Position numbers and translations under genes: made by a program. 64,000 nt of DNA from Fasciola hepatica. Taxonomy: Eukaryota > Platyhelminthes > Trematoda > Plagiorchiida > Fasciolidae. Under the pieces are notes generated by a model, which was given only the letters and a program-made list of their open reading frames with translations, searched no databases and was not told the DNA's origin. Positions 11,960-24,250 of the stretch are shown here, piece after piece. The stretch's first letter is position 1; each line of letters opens with the position of its first letter. The stretch is from contig CANUEZ040000156.1 in NCBI GenBank assembly GCA_948099385.1, positions 4,857,501-4,921,500 of the forward strand, given 5' to 3'.

Positions 11960-14915
11960 GAGTAACCCACCTAATTGAGTCTTGTTCAACTCACTCCTCA
12001 ACTGATATCACTCCACTCCGCAGATTGCCCTTGACTGGGCATCCAATCCACACTCCACTATGCGTGTTGTCCCTGCATTATCTCGCTGGATATCAATCAC
12101 TCTCGTAGCGGTGCATCGTACTTTTCGTTCCGCCCGGGCACTTTCTCTCCCTAAAGAAAGCCTTGCGACTCATTCGGAATAACGTTTCTGCCCGTTCACG
12201 GGTCACTAGAACTACTGATTTAAGTGCGTATCCGTCTCAACCAATAATTTTTCCAATTATTCACCCGAGCTTTTTTCAAAAGATTTTTGTCAGCCTGTCC
12301 CCCCCCCTCGCGGCTTCATATCAATCATATCAGAAGTCCACCGCATGTTTCTTCCTTTCTTGCTATACTTGAATACGTTTTTCGACCACGAAGCCGATTT
12401 TTCTAGTCATTGGGCGAAGCGACCATACGGCATTCAAATTCGATTTCGCAGGGCATTTCTTCGTGAGACCACTAAAACCCCAGCACCTTTTTGCACTACA
12501 TATTTCCGGTTGACTCTCCAAGAATTTCCACTATGAACTCACTCGCACGATACGCTCACCCCGCCGGACATTCCCCGGGTGTCCCCGAAGCTTACCCCGG
12601 GGCAGTCCACTGTGGCTATTCGATGTGGCTTAGAAGCATAAAGCTGAACCTCATATTTTTCCATGGTGTTGATGTAAACCGAACCACTGTACTAGCGCAG
12701 CAGTTCAGAAACTTAACGGATTCACAGTGCTCTTCAGGATTAAGGGACAACTTATTAACCATTCTCATTTCTAGAGCTGCTCTTAGATCCAAAATCTTCC
12801 TGTGAAGCGTGTGGATTTGTGGAAACGTTTACCCCGCATTATACGTTCTATAAGACGATTTAAAAAGTTTAACGCCCATATAAGCAAATATCTCATAGTA
12901 CAAATTATAATCCAACCGATCGAGCCGTACGCAGGTGAAGAAACTGCTTTTGAAGTTGGGCTAGGTTCCTAGCAGCTTTCATCTCCCTTGTTCGAGCGCC
13001 ATTTTTATGGGCCATAGCTTCAGAGCTCTTGTTTCCCCTATTATCTAGTAACCCCCTCATTCACTTCGCCTCTCTTATTCAAATAATCTTGCCATTCAGG
13101 CCTTCAATTCCCTCTCGGCAAAGTCCAAAAAGCACGATCTTGGGACTTTCTCTGGGGTGCCTGGTTAGCTGAACTCAGCCCCCATTTTCTACGGCATTTT
13201 CTTTTCCAGGCTGCAACTGTCAGCTTCTCACTTCCCAAGGTTTCTTACATAATGATTCTATCTTCAGTCCAGTAATTCTGTTCTAACTTCATCTGCTTTA
13301 CTGTAACAGGCAATCAATAATTTTCCAGCTCTGACGATTCTGTGGTTCCTTTTTTCACAGTCACTGCATGGCCAATAATTTTCTTGCCTTTTAATATTCA
13401 TCTCCTCGTGTTTATTTTTCTCTCACCAGATTCCGCCATATTACACTCCAACTTGCGTACGCACACCTAACTCGCAACTGAAATCCAGTTCAAAGCTGCT
13501 TTAAGACAATACCTAACAGTTGCACTTAACTTGACTTTGACTCACTATCACTCCTGAGGCTTGCGGTTTTCAGATGTTCCTACACCATCAAACTATTCTT
13601 CGTACGATGTTTTATCTTTTTACACAACACTCGCCCGCCACTGACCGAGAAGTTGTTTCATCGTAACCTATAACCAAATTTCTGACGAAACAATCCTCAC
13701 CTTCATTTATCGATTTTTGGCGTACTGAATTCTAAGATCTATACAATTCCCCGTCCTCATCTGCAGAGCGCGACCCTAGGCCAAAGCCTATTGGCTTATC
13801 TGTGCCCCTCACCTAATGCTTCAGCGATAGCTGGCGTCCAACCTCTGCGAGGGCAGTGGTGACACTTTTTCACTAACTCCGCCAAGCCCATGAAGTTACT
13901 CTGCATGCCGTAACCTGCAGTGCAGGCACCAGATGACTCAAATACATACTGGAACCGGCCCGCCCCTGTAGCTGGCAGAAGCAAGCTGTTAAGTGATAGA
14001 CCCACAAATATTGCCATTACCTGAGTGTTTTTTCCATCCTGCATCTTTTTCTTTCACAGCTTGGGGCAGCATCAACGCCGAAGGGTGTGACATCTAGTTT
14101 GTGGCAGTCTCATAATAAGGGGTAACCGTCATCCCTACCAGTCTCGGACTCATTGGGCCACGTGTGAAGTGAGGCTAGTCAAGGAGACATCGGAAGTATG
14201 CCTTACGGTGCGAGTTTACCCTCACACTCCCCTGTAAAAAGGAGAGAGTACACTCCTGGATGGGGGGTACTTAGGCTAATGCTGTCCGCCCCTTTCGTTA
14301 ACAGATGGATTCCCGATAACAGCCTAGACCTGACTCTGCACATGGGAAACCCCACGCATTTGAGGTTGCAATCAGTTACTCTTGTGTGAACCAGCTCAGG
14401 GTGACAGCAAGACACTCGAGCTCCTCACGTACGCGTGCCGACCCCGCCTTTCTCAGCCTTGGCTCTCTTGGGTTCCCTGCAAAACCGTTAACCAGCTTGC
14501 CGATGTCTAATGCAGCGGTCGGTATGCGGTTTGAGTGGTTATATCACGCGGCCTCTGGGCTGACGACACCCCGGCTTGATAAGCCTGCTTTTCACTGCAA
14601 AGAGCTAAACCTCACCTGTATTGGTCGTCGGAATGCGGAACGTAGCCATCCACAACTTCACGTTTTCTATGCTGACCTCGAGCTCACACACTAACAACGT
14701 GGTCCGAAGTCACCCATGGTTTGTCTGCTACGTTGTTGACTCAATCACACCAACGAAATGCTTACTGACACTAGCTTCCCTAGCAGACTGTTCTTCCCTC
14801 TAATGGTAGGTGCTCACCTACATTCAATTCCTTTGTCTCAGACTATAACTCGGCGGTTTCGTCGTCCTTCTACTTGCACTGCTTCGTTGGCTCCAGTCTT
14901 GTCATGCGAATTACT
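11960..14915. other. Unassigned, repeat-like sequence
   Basis: Mostly pyrimidine-rich on the plus strand and similar in texture to families A and B, but I could not align it convincingly to a specific copy. Open stretches at 12,163-12,805, 13,796-14,044 and 14,198-14,952 carry no motif I recognise and overlap one another on both strands. Confidence 0.35.
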
Positions 14916-14919
14916 ATTC

Positions 14920-16110
14920 TTCAATAACCAATACTCACTGATCTGCACATAAGCTCAGAGCACGCTATGACCCCAGTCCACTTGGCTTCCATATACCTCT
15001 GATTTCTCATGGCAGCTCGGAAAACCAGCACGTTCACATCCACATGGAAAGGCCCTACCTTAACTCCCAGTATTTTTTTCTTTTCATTATTTTTGCCATC
15101 CCCACCCACAGCTCGTACAACAACCGCAGTGACCCCTCCCACAAACCCTTCACTGATCGGCCCTCTGGCCTTTGAGTAACAAATCGACCAGTGTCTGATT
15201 TCTAATGAAACGATAATCACAACCCTCAGCGGAGACGTTCTCTAGACAGCCGCATTCAGGATCTCTTTCAGACCGTACTGGTCAGCTGGGCAGCTACCAA
15301 CCGACTGGAGGTTAACCCCGGGAGTGCCGTACAAACTAAACTACCTGACCAAGAGAATTGACCATGGTGGCAACCTATACTCACACCTTCGGGCGCTACA
15401 TCGAGCAACTTACATGGCTGACTGGTGATCGGAATCCTATAACCAGGGTTACAATACATGATAGTCTCGCCGCACCGCAGAGAGGATTCCCGACACAAAT
15501 CTTCACCTCACACCTTCCCAACATCCATTTTCTGCACTCCATAAAAAATGTTCAATTCATTCTGCATTGCAATATCGAAACCAGTGATCGGAATCTAGCA
15601 CTTGCCATTCCACTCCAGACCTATCCCCCCCTTTTCGTCAGCCTAGTCCTTTTTTGCCTGCTACCCTCACCATTTGCTACCTGCCATCAACTGCAACCAA
15701 GGCCTTCATGAAAAAGAACACCAACCACCCGTAGCCAATCAGAACTTGGCTTTTCATTCTTTTATCACGTATACAGAGAAACTTATCCTTACACTCTTCC
15801 AAACTCTGCCGTTCATTTGCGTCTGGTCTTCTCCCGGTCACCACCGTTTTCCCTCCTCATCACCTCTGCATATTTGCTCGGTGACATCGGCAGCGTTTTT
15901 CTCCAGCAGACTGCTTGTTCGACAGTTTCTCTTTAAAAGTCTCTCTTCCGCTTCCATGTACCGCCCATGCCCTTCAAAAGTACATTGCTTTCCCGGTGAA
16001 GTTTTGCCTTCAAGTGAGTTTCCATATGGCACAGAGATTGCCCATAACAAAGGCCAATCTTGCTATCATGTCCGACTCAAGTTTCAAGCTTTCCGGAGTG
16101 GAGGCAATTT
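14920..16110 (+). repeat. Dispersed repeat family A, copy A2
   Basis: Collinear with 41.83-43.0 kb over more than 1 kb. The shared block 'atatacctctgatttctcatg' is at 14,991 and 41,873, and 'cttaac.cccagt.tt' is at 15,058 and 41,942. 'cagagaggattcc.gacacc' at 15,477 matches 42,493. 'ctgctaccctca.cattt.ctacctgccatca.ctgcaaccaagg' at 15,658 matches 42,654. 'cccttcaaaagt.cattgc' at 15,969 matches 42,895. In one gap-free 70-base comparison the differences fell in all three codon phases, so nothing suggests coding constraint. The 3' end and tail are missing here; the copy abuts the LINE relic at 16,150. Confidence 0.7.
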
Positions 16111-16149
16111 GACCCCCCCCCTCCCTATGAGCCTCGTCACCATCTACTG

Positions 16150-17400
16150 TCGGCTGTAGCCTCACGACTGCGATTCCCGCCATGGCTCCATCAGATGGCT
16201 ATCCGGTTTTCTTTCTCGGAGTTCGTAGTTTTCCTCTTTCAACATGTCAGCTATCAGTGAGTTCCACAGTTTGACTCCCCTCCCGGAAAGACTGCAGACC
16301 AACGGTAGCCCAGTCGACTGCAGCTTCATGAGCCGCAGTGAGTGCCCCTTGTGCTCTAGTGGTCACTAAGGGGAAATAAAGCCTGCAGCTCGGCGCTCAT
16401 TTCACCCCGGAGCATTGGCTGGACGCATATCAGGTCGCTTCGCACTCTTTGATGTGCCTCCGGAAAGAGACCGGTTGACTCCATCCACCTGTTTTAACTA
16501 ATCCCTCTTAGACCAGCAAAGAGACGAGTGGCGGCTCTCTGCACCCATTCCAGCTTCGCAAGTTCAGTGGCCATGCGAGAAAACGTAGCGGCTCCGCTGT
16601 GTTCCAGTTGCAGAAGGACATGTGAGGTATATAGGAGTTCGAAAGCACCAAATGTCCAACGGATGGCATCGCAGATACCCCACACCGAGGCGCGCATCTT
16701 GTCGATTTTATTTCGGGTTTTCATAGTAGATGACGCCAACATTCATAGATCCCTCTCAGAGGTGGACACCCGAAGAGGAGCTTTTTGAAAAGAGTAGGTG
16801 TACTCAGGCCTCGGTCTACCTTGCTGCTGATGGGGACCCTTTTCACATTGACTGGGGAAGCCAACACGTCAGACCACTGTGTTAGAGCATCCAGATGCTC
16901 TCTCAGTGCCTCACGATTCGCCGTAGTTTTGATCGTACCCCAGATTTAGAGGTCACCCGCACAGAACAGAAGGGGGGACACCGGTTTTCAAAGTAAGTCG
17001 CTGATGAAAGCTACGAACCATAGCGGCCCTCAGACCGAGCATTGTGGCACTCCGCTGAAGGCTTCATGCCACTCGAGGCACGATGAAGTTGCTTTCACAG
17101 AGGAGGACCTCCCTTTCAGTAGGTCTTTGATCCACGAGAATAACTTTTCTGTCACTCCTAGAGACCTCAACTTGTGGAACAAGTGGTTCTGAGGAAGGTT
17201 TTCGAAAGTTTTGCAGAAATCAACTTCGATAACTTCCGTAGGTCAACCCTCCTAACTAGCTTGTGCCCAATGCTCTTGAGCTAGTGGCAGATCTGGCGGG
17301 CAGGAGCCAGTTTCCCAGAGGCCATGCTGCTGATTGCTGAGAAGCTTGTGACCCTCGGGGTACTGTTGCAGTTGTAGGAGAGTCCACCAGGGCTGCGCTG
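16150..17400 (-). pseudogene. CR1-like LINE reverse transcriptase, palm to C-terminus (3' half of a split element)
   Basis: Read on the minus strand from about 17,380: EGHKLLSNQQHG (family consensus 'LLS..QHGFR'), VDFCKTFE (first catalytic Asp motif, D present), SGVPQCSV-stop-GPL (motif 4) and FCAGDL where FADDL is expected, so one catalytic Asp is lost. C-terminal blocks follow: QLEHSGAATFSRM and LEWVQRAATRLFAGLRG around 16,640-16,500, RSDLICVQPMLRGEM near 16,410 and NSLIADML near 16,250. Stops and frameshifts show decay. Its first residues continue where the minus-strand RT at 24,250 breaks off. I therefore read the two as halves of one element split by later insertions. Confidence 0.82.
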
Positions 17401-17559
17401 AACCACGGCCAGGTTTTGTTTGTAGATTTCGCTAATTTTTCATATTATTTATTCTAGAAATATTTCTCAAGCAACCTATATAAAACTTTTCACCATTTTC
17501 ATATTTAATAAATTCTTCCATTTTCCAAACTACCAGCCCCTCATAATTCGTGTGAGCGA

Positions 17560-19136
17560 CCCGGAGTTATCTACAGAAAAAAACAGCAGTAGCTATGCTT
17601 ACCCGCCCTTGGGTTATCTATCCGTCAGTCATCATCATAGATCATATCGCCTACCACCAATATTCTGTAAAAAGAAATGGCAAGGTCAACGAGCAAAAGG
17701 TCTCAAACAATGGCTTCTCGCTCTACAGCCAATCGGAAACCCAAACGACCCGACCACAAAAATACGTTCAATATGACGGAAATATTTGGGGAAGCCAGTA
17801 AGAGGACTAGCGCCACTGAAAGCAACTTTGCAAGTATGTCAACCCAGGTCGCGTCGGTTGATAGACTATTATCAAAACTAACACCACTAACCTACCCTCT
17901 GGGCCCTCGGCCCTCCCTGGTCCCCAGATCTTAATTGCAGCCAGTCAGTTTCTTGACTCAGTGGCATCGGAAATCCTGCGACGGCTGCAGAATGCAAAAA
18001 ATGCAGTTGTCTTCAACATACCTGAACGGCTAGACATCACATTGGTCAAAATCTACTAACCTCCAAGCAGCGGGCATGGCCCACTTTCCATATCACTGAA
18101 GGAGACTAAGAAAAAGGTAACAGAAGCACTCTTGTCCCCTTCTATTCCAATTTCCTGATGAAACAATCGCTAGAGAATTCATCACTAAACAGCGTATAGT
18201 CGCAAGTGCTTCACAGTTTAAATCAATCAAGATACAAGCTGACAAAACGCCACTGCAAAGAGAAGTGATAAGATGTGCCGCTAAAAATTCCTATCCCATG
18301 GGAAATAAGATCCGGAAGTCCGTCTCTTTCCCAAGCACTTCAAGGAGGGTCAAAAAACCCTCTCACACGTCTACCCCTGGAAGATTAACAGGGTTAATTG
18401 AGCTGGACGAATCTTTCCCATTTCCCCTCAACTACCCAAGCCGAAACGACGACATATATCAACGACACCTACGGGCTCATGCCAGAAGGGTCCTCAAGTT
18501 AAGCCTCCAGCTCCGGACGACAATTCCACAGGACTTCTATTTCTCAATGAAATTAAACCTGCAGCACTAATATCTGTCTTCACTGGCCTTCGTTTGGAAC
18601 TTACTGAAAAACCCATGCGTGCCACTCGTATGCCACGTATGTCGCTGACAATAAATAACCGTCCAGAAGAGAGGGTCAACGAGAGGTTAGTTGCCAAGGC
18701 TAAGTCTTCGTGCGGGCAAGTGATACGGGGATGCATGAACAACGATAATGGCAGTTCCTTCTCTAGACCAAATTCGTCACCGACCGACTTCTCCCATCGG
18801 GGATACCCTCGTACCTCTCAGCGCATGAAACAAAACAGCTCTTCCAAGACGATGATACACAAACAACGGGACCATAACCGTAATAAAAATAGATCGTATG
18901 ATGAGCAAACCGCGTTCATACCTAACTGTGGACTAATGGAACCTTCCCATCAGCCTAATCTTCCATTATTTCCACCTTTTCTACCTCGCCCTCAGTTAAA
19001 CCGTCCAAGAGCATCGCATATCCCTCATCTACTAGCGGGTATTCCATATCTAGCCAAAATGCCTATATTTTTCCATAAGTACCGCGGGCCAAACATGGCC
19101 GCATTACCCAGATACGCCTTGTATGAACCATTCTAA
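17560..19136 (+). pseudogene. LINE ORF1 (nucleic-acid-binding protein), degenerate
   Basis: ORF1 proteins of CR1-like LINEs bind the element RNA. The region is read in several frames. A basic, serine-rich start (17,677 on: RSTSKRSQTM) is followed by a hydrophilic stretch. Next comes NAVVFNIPERLD near 18,008, matching the first strand of the RRM-like fold ('N.vvfniPe') of CR1 ORF1. An FQFPDETIAREF segment near 18,150 and IQADKTPLQREV near 18,233 match the later RRM part ('.D.T..qR'). The C-terminal part (18,594-19,136) is low-complexity, rich in Arg, Pro, Ser and Asn. At least three frame breaks are needed. Assignment rests on position upstream of the endonuclease plus these short motifs. Confidence 0.6.
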
Positions 19137-19990
19137 TCAGCCGTATAGTAATGTAGTGCCCAATAGCCTGTCATTTAGTATTCCACATGCAGACAGAAGT
19201 CCTCCTTTTTCGAATGAAAACCTAAGTAGGCCTGCATCCTGCGCCGGTGATTCTCTTCAGGTTAAATGCAGCCGTCAAAGAACTGTAAGTAGTAGTAATA
19301 ATGATGACTTCAGAGGCACTGAAATTTTCACATTGCCGTTGGTCAATGCACGATCTATTCGGAACGAAATCCAATACATACGGTCAGCTGCAAAAACAAA
19401 CGACTGTAACTTTATTTTAGCGGCGGAATCTTGGTTGCCGGACTCCTATCCAGTAGAGAACATTGAGGTACTCGGCTACAAATCCTTCAGCAAAAACAGA
19501 ACACATCAACCTGGTGGGGGCTGTCTAGTGTATGTGAAGGAAGCTCTCACGGCCACAAGTCTTCAGCATCCTATCCTAGACGGCACTGTCGACTCTATGT
19601 GGCTGTACGTTGAAGTCGAACGTCAAGAACTGATTCTAGGTTGCGTATACCGTCAGCCCAAATCTAGTTCTGACGGCTTCCTGCAAATTATCGAGGCACT
19701 CAACTTAATTAGTGATCCAAAAGTAGGCCCAAAATTGATAGCTGGTGACATTAATGCACCGGAAATATTCTGGACACCACTCACAGCGCCACGCCATTTA
19801 CTGCATTTTTTGAATGCAATTCACCTGGGAGGATAGAAGCAGCACGTCAAGTCCCCAACCGGACGCGACCACACTCTTGATTTATTCTTGTCACTAGGAT
19901 TAACCCAGATTATAACAAAAGTTCAGACTAACCCACCCGAGAGTGATCAAGCAACTGTCCTCTGCTGCTTCAGTGCCCATGAAGGATAAA
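19123..19990 (+). pseudogene. LINE apurinic/apyrimidinic-type endonuclease domain
   Basis: This domain nicks the chromosomal target to prime reverse transcription. The main open part is 19,123-19,836. Motifs in order are NARSIRNEI (the usual N-A-R-S), AAESWLPD (usual E-T-W-L), GGGCLVYVKE, GCVYRQPKS (usual Y-R-P-P) and AGDINAPEI-x-W (usual GDFN). A single in-frame stop after position 19,836 interrupts it. The frame continues through TLDLFLS to PESDQATVL, where the catalytic S-D-H histidine has become Gln. The endonuclease is therefore inactive as it stands, both by the stop and the lost histidine. Confidence 0.85.
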
Positions 19991-20089
19991 CAGCCGACAC
20001 CCCCGCATAAACCATATCATAAGGCTGACTGAAATATACTGCCTCTTCTGATTCGCAGACAAAATTAGGACACCTTTTTAAGTGCAGAT

Positions 20090-22138
20090 CCCCAGCTGGT
20101 GGCAGACCAACTCTGCTCTATCTTTAAACAAAGCCCCAATCGAATAACCCTGTCGAAGGGATCGTCAACCCACCCTAAACACAATAAATTGTCCCGTCTC
20201 AGCTTGAAGTTAAGTAGACTCCAACGCGTTTATCGTAAAACAAGGGACTTTTCGCTGTTTATACAGTTAAATCATTTGGCTGAAACGATAATACAGTACT
20301 CCGAGAGTGAAACAGTACAACAGGAACACAGGGCCCTACGTCATCCCAAGAAAGTTGAGATTCTTGCAAAGCCGATGGAGTCGAGGAACCCCGAAACTAC
20401 TTCGTCTTTCTCTTCTGTCTCTTTCAATAACACGTGCCTCGACAAGCTGCTGGACATGGCAGAAGCGTTTACCGCCTTTTTTTTGCTTTTTCCTTAACTT
20501 GTGACACAGCACCATTTTCCTACAATCCACCAGCGCCATCATATGAGCCACCTTCTTCTGTAACATTCCTGTCCTCCGAAATCGAGCCTTTATTCTCAAA
20601 AATCGAAATGTCCTTCCACCCCGGATCGGACTCGTTACCGTCGGTCATCTTTAAATTTGACGGCCCAGATATCCCAGTTCTTTTATCAGATTTATTCAAT
20701 TTGTCTATGCGGTTAAGCTGGTAACCTCCATGCCGGAAAACTTCGGTTAATTATTCAAATTCATAAGAAGGGAACACCGGAGGACCCGGCCAGCCACCGG
20801 CCTGTGAACTATAGCCCAGTAGTATCGAGGATTATGGAAAGATTATTCAAAGGTAAACTAACAGATCGCCTCCTAAAAAATCACCTTATAAGTGAAGGTC
20901 ATCACGGTTTCCTAAAATATCGATCCCGCGCAACTTTTATGACTGACTCTCTGAACCTTATTACGATAACTGCCAATGATGGTAAGGCAGTGATCTCCGT
21001 CTTTTTAGACATGTCTAAAGCCTTCAATCGGGTGTCTCACATCCTTTTGTTGGCAAAGGCTAAGACACAGCGTTGTTGACCCACTATACTCCTGGCTGGA
21101 ATCGTACTTGTCCTCGCGCAGTCAAGTGGTAAACTTTGATGGCACAATTCCCACACCCAGCTCTGTAACCAGTGGTGTGGTCCAAGGTAGTGTACTGGGC
21201 CCGTTGTTGTTCCCCATGTACATAGATGATACATTTACCGTTTTTCGCCAAGGAACTCCGTTTTTATTTACTGGTGATTGAAATTTGTTGTACACCTTCG
21301 ACCATAATTCATTTGGTAATGCTATAGCGAAAATATCGGAGGACTTACGGATGCTGGATTCGTGGTGTGCCGAGTGGGTTTTGGAGTTCTCGGCGGACAG
21401 AAGCTGCGTTCTTACATACGAGTGTCATGTCCCTCCCGAAGCGTTTAGTACAGTTGGCCGTCTGATTCCCAACAAATCATCAGTACGCCACCTGGGCATA
21501 TACTACTCCTGTTCGTTCAACTTATCGGAGCAAACAGGCACTCAAATTGCTAGCCCCCGCAGGTTACCAGGACTAGTCCACAAAACGTTCCGTTTGCGTG
21601 AAAGTAAACTCAGTGTCTATACAACACATGTCGTACCATTGCTAGAGTATAGTCCAATAGTTGGCTCCAACATGCGCCAGATTGACAGGATCGCCAATGA
21701 AACTTTCAGCGCACCTATACTGGAAAAAATTTGTCTATTTTTTAGTCTCAACTATAAACAGCGCTGTAACCTACTACAACTCGAATCTCTTTGGCTCCGA
21801 CGGATAGAGAACAACTTGTCCTTTTTCCTCCACTATTAAGATATAGATCCCGCAAAGCCTCCCCTGTGGTACGAGACCCATTAAGCCTAAGGTATTTGTC
21901 ACGACACAACAGTCATTCGGTCACTATGCCGTCCTCGAGAACCAGCCTACTGTCCATTTTCTTTATTAGTAAATATTCACAAACTTGGGATAAACTTCCA
22001 CCAAATATCCGTGCCATAGGCCACTTAACGAAATTTAAAGAGGAATTATACAAACGGCTTGATGTTCTGACACTCGTATCAAACAATGATCCATACACAT
22101 CGGAGGAGCTAGGGTACAAAGTTGGTTTGGGCAACTGA
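20090..22138 (+). pseudogene. LINE reverse transcriptase, degenerate
   Basis: Follows the endonuclease on the same strand. The linker is at 20,099-20,497. The fingers begin near 20,620 (GSDSLPSVI, consensus 'GpDglp..ilk'). At 20,804-21,079 are SPVVSRIMERL, GHHGFLKYRS and FLDMSKAFNRVSH. A frameshift is followed by GVVQGSVLGPLLF near 21,173 and FLFTGD-stop near 21,264, where FADD is expected, so the catalytic pair is destroyed. The thumb and C-terminal domain follow at 21,285-21,839 (SVRHLGIYYSCSFN, RESKLSVYTTHVVPLLEYS) and 21,791-22,138 (SQTWDKLPPNIRAI). Overall layout matches the copy at 4.06 kb. Confidence 0.88.
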
Positions 22139-22299
22139 CACGCCAGTCTGAGTCAGGGACCACGAGACCTACGTGCCACACAAGTCACCGTATATATCTC
22201 TCAAGTTATATTATTCTTTCGTGTACAACCTTGTGTTTTGCAAAGTCAAACCATCCATCAAGTAGTTCCAATTGATAGATACTAGAGGTTTCTCCTTAC

Positions 22300-24250
22300 C
22301 AATTGCCCTCGATCCCCAGCTGGAAGCATTCCAGACAGCGTTTTTCTATTTTTCTTTCCAGACAACCACTGATGTGCGCCTTTCCTTCGATGGCTCTGTA
22401 TATTACCTGGTCCATATTTCCCGCTGAAAATTTAATACTTGCTCGTCATTTCGTCACTACCGCACCGGTCCTGCTCTCCAGGATCCCTTGCAACCTGGTT
22501 GCAAGTTCCTGGACTATTTGATTTCTACAGCTAAGTGACAACGCCAATATCAGTCATGCGAAGCCGCCGGTGCGGGGCGCAGCCAGGTCCACCGCTTTTG
22601 CCGGGCACATCGGGCGCGCGAGACGTCTGCGACGACCTGCGGGCGCAGCTAGGATGGGGGATAGCACGTCCTGCCAACAAAAGTGGTTTTCAGGTTGGGT
22701 GTCCAACACACCGTCAGCTTCACCCACCAGCACTGGTTGTTGCAAAAAAACATTTATACTCCAGAAATGCTGCAAATATGTCCCTATCTTCCCCAGTTAT
22801 CGCCTTTATTTCGTCGTACTCGTCTTTATCGTCTCCATCTTAACTTACCACTTCTTATGCCAGACAAAATCTTTTTTCCTTAGCACATAACTATCCCGGG
22901 GTTAAAAGACCGTTACCGTAATCGGCTTACCGCTCATGATCCTTTTTCCAGAGGATTCGTGCCAAACCACTCCCCAATCCCATTCACAAACCTAACCAAT
23001 CCCCAAGATAAAACTCGCCCTTTTTTACCACATTTACCGATATATTTGAAAAGGGTCACACTTAACGTTACTATACTTTTCCGTTCTGCAATGTTCAAAC
23101 GGTATATTTCACTGAGAAATATTCGTCTACAGATGGTCCTGACAGTCGATGATATTGAGACAGTTCGCTCTTTCTCTATCAGTCCTACGATTTGGCCCCA
23201 CACGGCTGTAGCATTGCGATATCCTCACTTTGCAAAGAGTCATTCCCTTCCCATATGTTCACATCTGAGAGACATCTGTATCGCAGCGTTTTGATCTTTC
23301 GCCATCACGTGGTCCAACTTTTGCAAAGAATACCAACCGATAGCATTTTACCTGTCAACTACTTCACCACCCAACTTGGCAAACGTATCTATCGGTTGTA
23401 TGGTGCATTTTCATACTCGATGTGCCATCCTGGTAAATCCTCCCAGACAATTTCGTTCCTTGCAGCTCTATGGTCATCATGTTCAGCAATCAGATAACAA
23501 TAATCATTACGTTAGTACTTACTTGTCCCTTAAATACTCATCTCCTTTGCAAACCGTGTATCTTCGACTATCATGGCTACGCATCACAACCTGATCTGTC
23601 GCCCAGTTCCCATTTCCATTTTGGTGCATCACATTTGACCTTTCTGAAAGTAAACAGTGTGCGCAACGGTTATATGTTTACGTCCGGCCACTTCTTCCAC
23701 CATCACCTACGCAATCTCTCTCTCTAAAAATGAGTCCTTCACTGGATATTTAACTGACTCAGCCGATATTCAGTCGCTGAACTTTACAAGGGTAATCTTC
23801 AAAAATTTTTTTGTTCTTTGTCCGCAAATTTACTCCTTTCATTGTCTGATTTCCGGTCCAAAGCCGTTCCATACGCCGCGGAGTGCCATGGCTGGTCTAG
23901 TCCCCCATCGGAAACTTCTTTTTCATCAGAGTGAACAAAACTTCCGTCAATTCTGTTTGATTATTTCTTTGCACAGTCCGTCCTTCTGTAATAGTTGAGT
24001 AAGAGTCTACCACTTCCGACCAGCTCTACTCTGACTCGGCCGGCTTTGTCACCCGGCCTTGAGTTCAAAGTTGCCGGGCGCAGCCTCAAAGAGCAACTTA
24101 AATACTTTCTCCTGTACAATATCGAGTGCACATACCTGAAACATCCTCTTGGAATTCGGACTCTGCCTTCAACTGTACAGTCTGATCCTGCTTTGCAGCA
24201 TGCCTCGGGGTCATCCGAAATAAACCATTATCAGCATTACCGTTATCGAG
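22300..24250 (+). repeat. Dispersed repeat family B, copy B2
   Basis: Pyrimidine-rich, collinear in places with 10.75-11.87 kb, and ending with the family terminus 'ttgcagcatgcctcggggtcatccgaaataaacc' at 24,195. An ATTATCAGCATTACCGTTATC tail follows. Immediately after the tail the minus-strand RT of the split LINE begins, so the tail defines the insertion point at about 24,247. The beginning (the 'cccagctggaagcattccag' motif at 22,314) resembles family A, so the two families may share a 5' module. Confidence 0.55.
22555..22765 (+). repeat. GC-rich module inside repeat B2
   Basis: A sharply bounded block, clearly richer in G+C than its surroundings, from 'cgaagccgccggtgcggggcgcag' to 'cacccaccagcactggttgttgcaaaaaaac'. 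The A-run at its end may be a poly(A) remnant, making this a candidate SINE-like insertion. It has no recognisable RNA polymerase III boxes. I have an impression of similar sequence in tapeworm data, but cannot check it. Confidence 0.4.

Larger units (their letters stand above)
17450..22250 (+). mobile_element. CR1/jockey-like LINE, LINE family 1 copy b, nearly full length but decayed
   Basis: Holds an ORF1-like region (17.56-19.13 kb), an apurinic-type endonuclease (19.3-20.0 kb) and a reverse transcriptase (20.1-22.14 kb) in canonical LINE order on the plus strand. The protein is the same family as the truncated copy at 4.06-5.59 kb: both carry an N-x-(T/S)PVVS-x-I-x-ER motif before the RT palm and a similar closing block. 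It sits inside a minus-strand LINE. Ends are approximate; no clear tail or target duplication was found. Confidence 0.8.

Noticed and set aside
15674..16159. 161-codon plus-strand open frame
   Set aside because: Lies inside repeat A2; the matching part of A5 is not open in that frame.
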